Positions 62,206 through 64,000 of a stretch of DNA of 64,000 nt are shown here, in pieces (positions within the stretch are counted from its first letter, which is position 1; each line of letters begins with the position of its first letter). This DNA is from Marisa cornuarietis (Eukaryota > Mollusca > Gastropoda > Architaenioglossa > Ampullariidae), in NCBI GenBank assembly GCA_004794655.1, contig SMMW01000576.1, positions 5,559,001-5,623,000 of the forward strand, read 5' to 3'. The notes beneath the pieces were generated by a model, which saw nothing but the letters and a program-made list of their open reading frames with translations, did not search any database and was not told the DNA's origin. Both the position numbers and the translations under genes were made by a program.

Positions 62206-63870
62206 GCCCTATAATTTTGTCTCCTGTTTTTATTTTTTTGAAACGCTGCTTTGGCCTTGCTGGTTGTTCCTCATGATTTTGTGGAATCCACCAGAGTATA
62301 AATTTGAAATTTCTTTTATCACTAACACATACTCAGTCCAGCATCAAAAGTATAGGTTTTGTCTGAAGTCTTGGAGCCATCATAATGGAGGCATGGCTGC
62401 ATTCATTTTTTTTAAATGCAGACTGAAATTTTGATATGTGATGTTATAAATTCTAATGAGTGTATATGTGTACATGTACCAATAGCAGCCATGATATGAA
62501 GCCCTCACCATGAGAGGAGCATAGACTTCAGTTGCTGAGTCTGCAAGGATTTTGTTCTAAACAGTCTGCACCTTTACATCTTTAATCTGAATGTATTGCA
62601 CAACCTCTTATTTTATTCACCAGGGTACAGTTAGATCTGTGCTTTAAACAAAAGAGACAGGAATACTGTAGTCAGTGCGACAACTGTTTTACACACTCTG
62701 CATAAGTTGTAATGACTTTTTTCAGCATTATTTTATTCAGTTTATTATTTTATTTTTTTGTTCCACATATTATAATTATTCATCACATTAAAGAAACATT
62801 TTTATTTCATAGTAACAAAACATGTTTCTGGCAAGTAAAAGACTTTGATTTTATAGTTACAAAAGATTTGTATATAGCATGCAAAATGCATTCATGCTTT
62901 CTTTAGCTGTTTTATTCATCTTTTATACACTTTGATAAGCATGCACACACACACACACAGTTTTAAAAAAAAGCTATGGAGACTTGTTTAAAGCTTATGC
63001 ATGTTAGAATCCATGCATGTGTGATGCACGCATTCATCAAAGCTAAATTTTTGTATCATTTTTATGGCAAGGTGGTTGTATATATTTATGTACTGTGAGA
63101 AGATCAGATGAAATGTACATGTTCTGCATACTAGTTATCTATTTTAAATGATTGTCATCTTTCTTTGATGGTATTCCCAGATATCACTCGTTTCAGGTGC
63201 AATTCTAAACGTTTTTCTAGATTTGATATAATCTACATGGTATTTCAATTTTGAAGTCACTAGGTCTAGCATATCACCTGATGCAACCTAACATAGCATT
63301 TCTGTATCTCTTACGCAGTGAATCGAGAAGGTAGTTAAGAAAAGCCATGTAACTAGTGTTAACTCCATAGTCTTATGCCATGCACTCCTCAGTTTTGGCA
63401 CTTTGAAGTTTTCTGTGATAAGGGGCTGATTCTGCTAAGTGCTTTAATCCCACAACGTGATTGAAACCTAGTTGATAAATCCAGTATCAGTAGCTTTTAA
63501 CAATTTTGCAGAATGTTTTCAAAAGCATAATTTGTTGAAGGATAACCCTTGATGCCCTGCAAAGAATCCTGTAAGAAGCCTTGTAATGTGTTTGTGCGTT
63601 CATCAGATTTGTGAGCAGCAGATTCCTGGATGGTAGCACCTTTCTGTAGCTATGTCACGCCTGTACATTTTCTGGTACTGGTTCAGTAGACTGTGCAGTT
63701 TTATAGAGGCTTTCTTGTTGACTTCTCTCTTGTGCCTCATTTGCTGGCAGTTCTTGTGTACTGAGAATTTATCATAGCAAATAAGTCAAATTAAAGTTGC
63801 AATCAAAATGTTTGCTGCCACTTGTGTATAAAGGTACGAGTAAACTGTATTTAGGGGGTAGGGGAATATT
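62206..63870. other. Stretch with no supportable gene
   Basis: A+T-rich sequence with a short CA run at about 62943-62959. The two ORFs (62144-62434, 62712-62906) are A+T-driven and unsupported. Confidence 0.55.
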
Positions 63871-64000
63871 GGTGTTTTACACTGTATCAGCAAGGCAGCA
63901 ACCCTGTAAATGGATGCCACATGTACAGAAAGAGCAACATGCCTGAGACGAGAGCTGAACCCAGGACAGTTAACCTTCACTGTATTGGTGACAGGCGCTA
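63871..64000 (-). mobile_element. tRNA-derived SINE, cut by the window edge
   Basis: Same family and orientation as the copy at 45984-46156. Shared blocks include ACCCTGTAAA, GATGCCACATGTA, ACCCAGGACAG and TGTATTGGTGACAGG. The window ends inside the A-box region, so the 5' end is not seen. Confidence 0.7.

Overview
The window looks like nuclear DNA of an invertebrate animal, most likely a mollusc and possibly a gastropod. This is an inference from intron-rich genes with GT-AG introns, A+T-rich non-coding DNA, many TG/CA microsatellites, and CR1/L2-like and RTE-like LINE fragments; no species marker is present. Four protein-coding genes can be assembled exon by exon with consistent splice phases. 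There are no rRNA genes, no CRISPR arrays, no bacterial or viral genes, and no tRNA gene that I could recognise.

Layout. (1) 4.7-7.8 kb, plus strand: the last four coding exons of a rhodopsin-family (class A) peptide-type GPCR, covering TM4 to the C-terminus; the exons for TM1-TM3 lie outside the window. (2) 7.8-26.7 kb: a long gene-poor stretch with microsatellites, two small terminal-inverted-repeat elements, a 5'-truncated LINE (20.7-21.6 kb) and one speculative short secreted-peptide ORF (18.92 kb). (3) 26.9-39.2 kb, plus strand: a complete 19-coding-exon DLGAP5/HURP gene encoding about 1475 residues, much longer than the 846-residue human protein because of a 1.5-kb internal exon and an extended C-terminus. 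(4) 42.2-47.0 kb, minus strand: a complete 5-exon BPNT2 (IMPAD1) gene for the Golgi 3'-phosphoadenosine phosphatase. (5) 47.2-58.0 kb, plus strand: a complete 6-coding-exon UBE2W gene, whose 151 residues match the human length. (6) 58-64 kb: UBE2W downstream region, a decayed RTE-like LINE and a tRNA-derived SINE cut by the window edge.

Relations. DLGAP5 and BPNT2 are tail-to-tail with about 3 kb between stop codons. BPNT2 and UBE2W are head-to-head with only 197 bp between their start codons, so they probably share a bidirectional promoter. The DLGAP5 upstream region has a CCAAT box followed by TTCGAA, which fits the CCAAT plus CHR arrangement of G2/M genes. All LINE fragments that retain recognisable coding sequence inside BPNT2 and UBE2W introns lie antisense to their host gene. 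The genes have no obvious shared pathway: neuropeptide-type signalling, spindle assembly, sulfation by-product clearance and N-terminal ubiquitination.

No clearly new multi-gene system was found. The most noteworthy points are the expanded DLGAP5 (basic phospho-motif array, two KEN boxes, two RVxF-like motifs), the compact divergent promoter, the inverted-repeat elements and the small secreted-peptide candidate.
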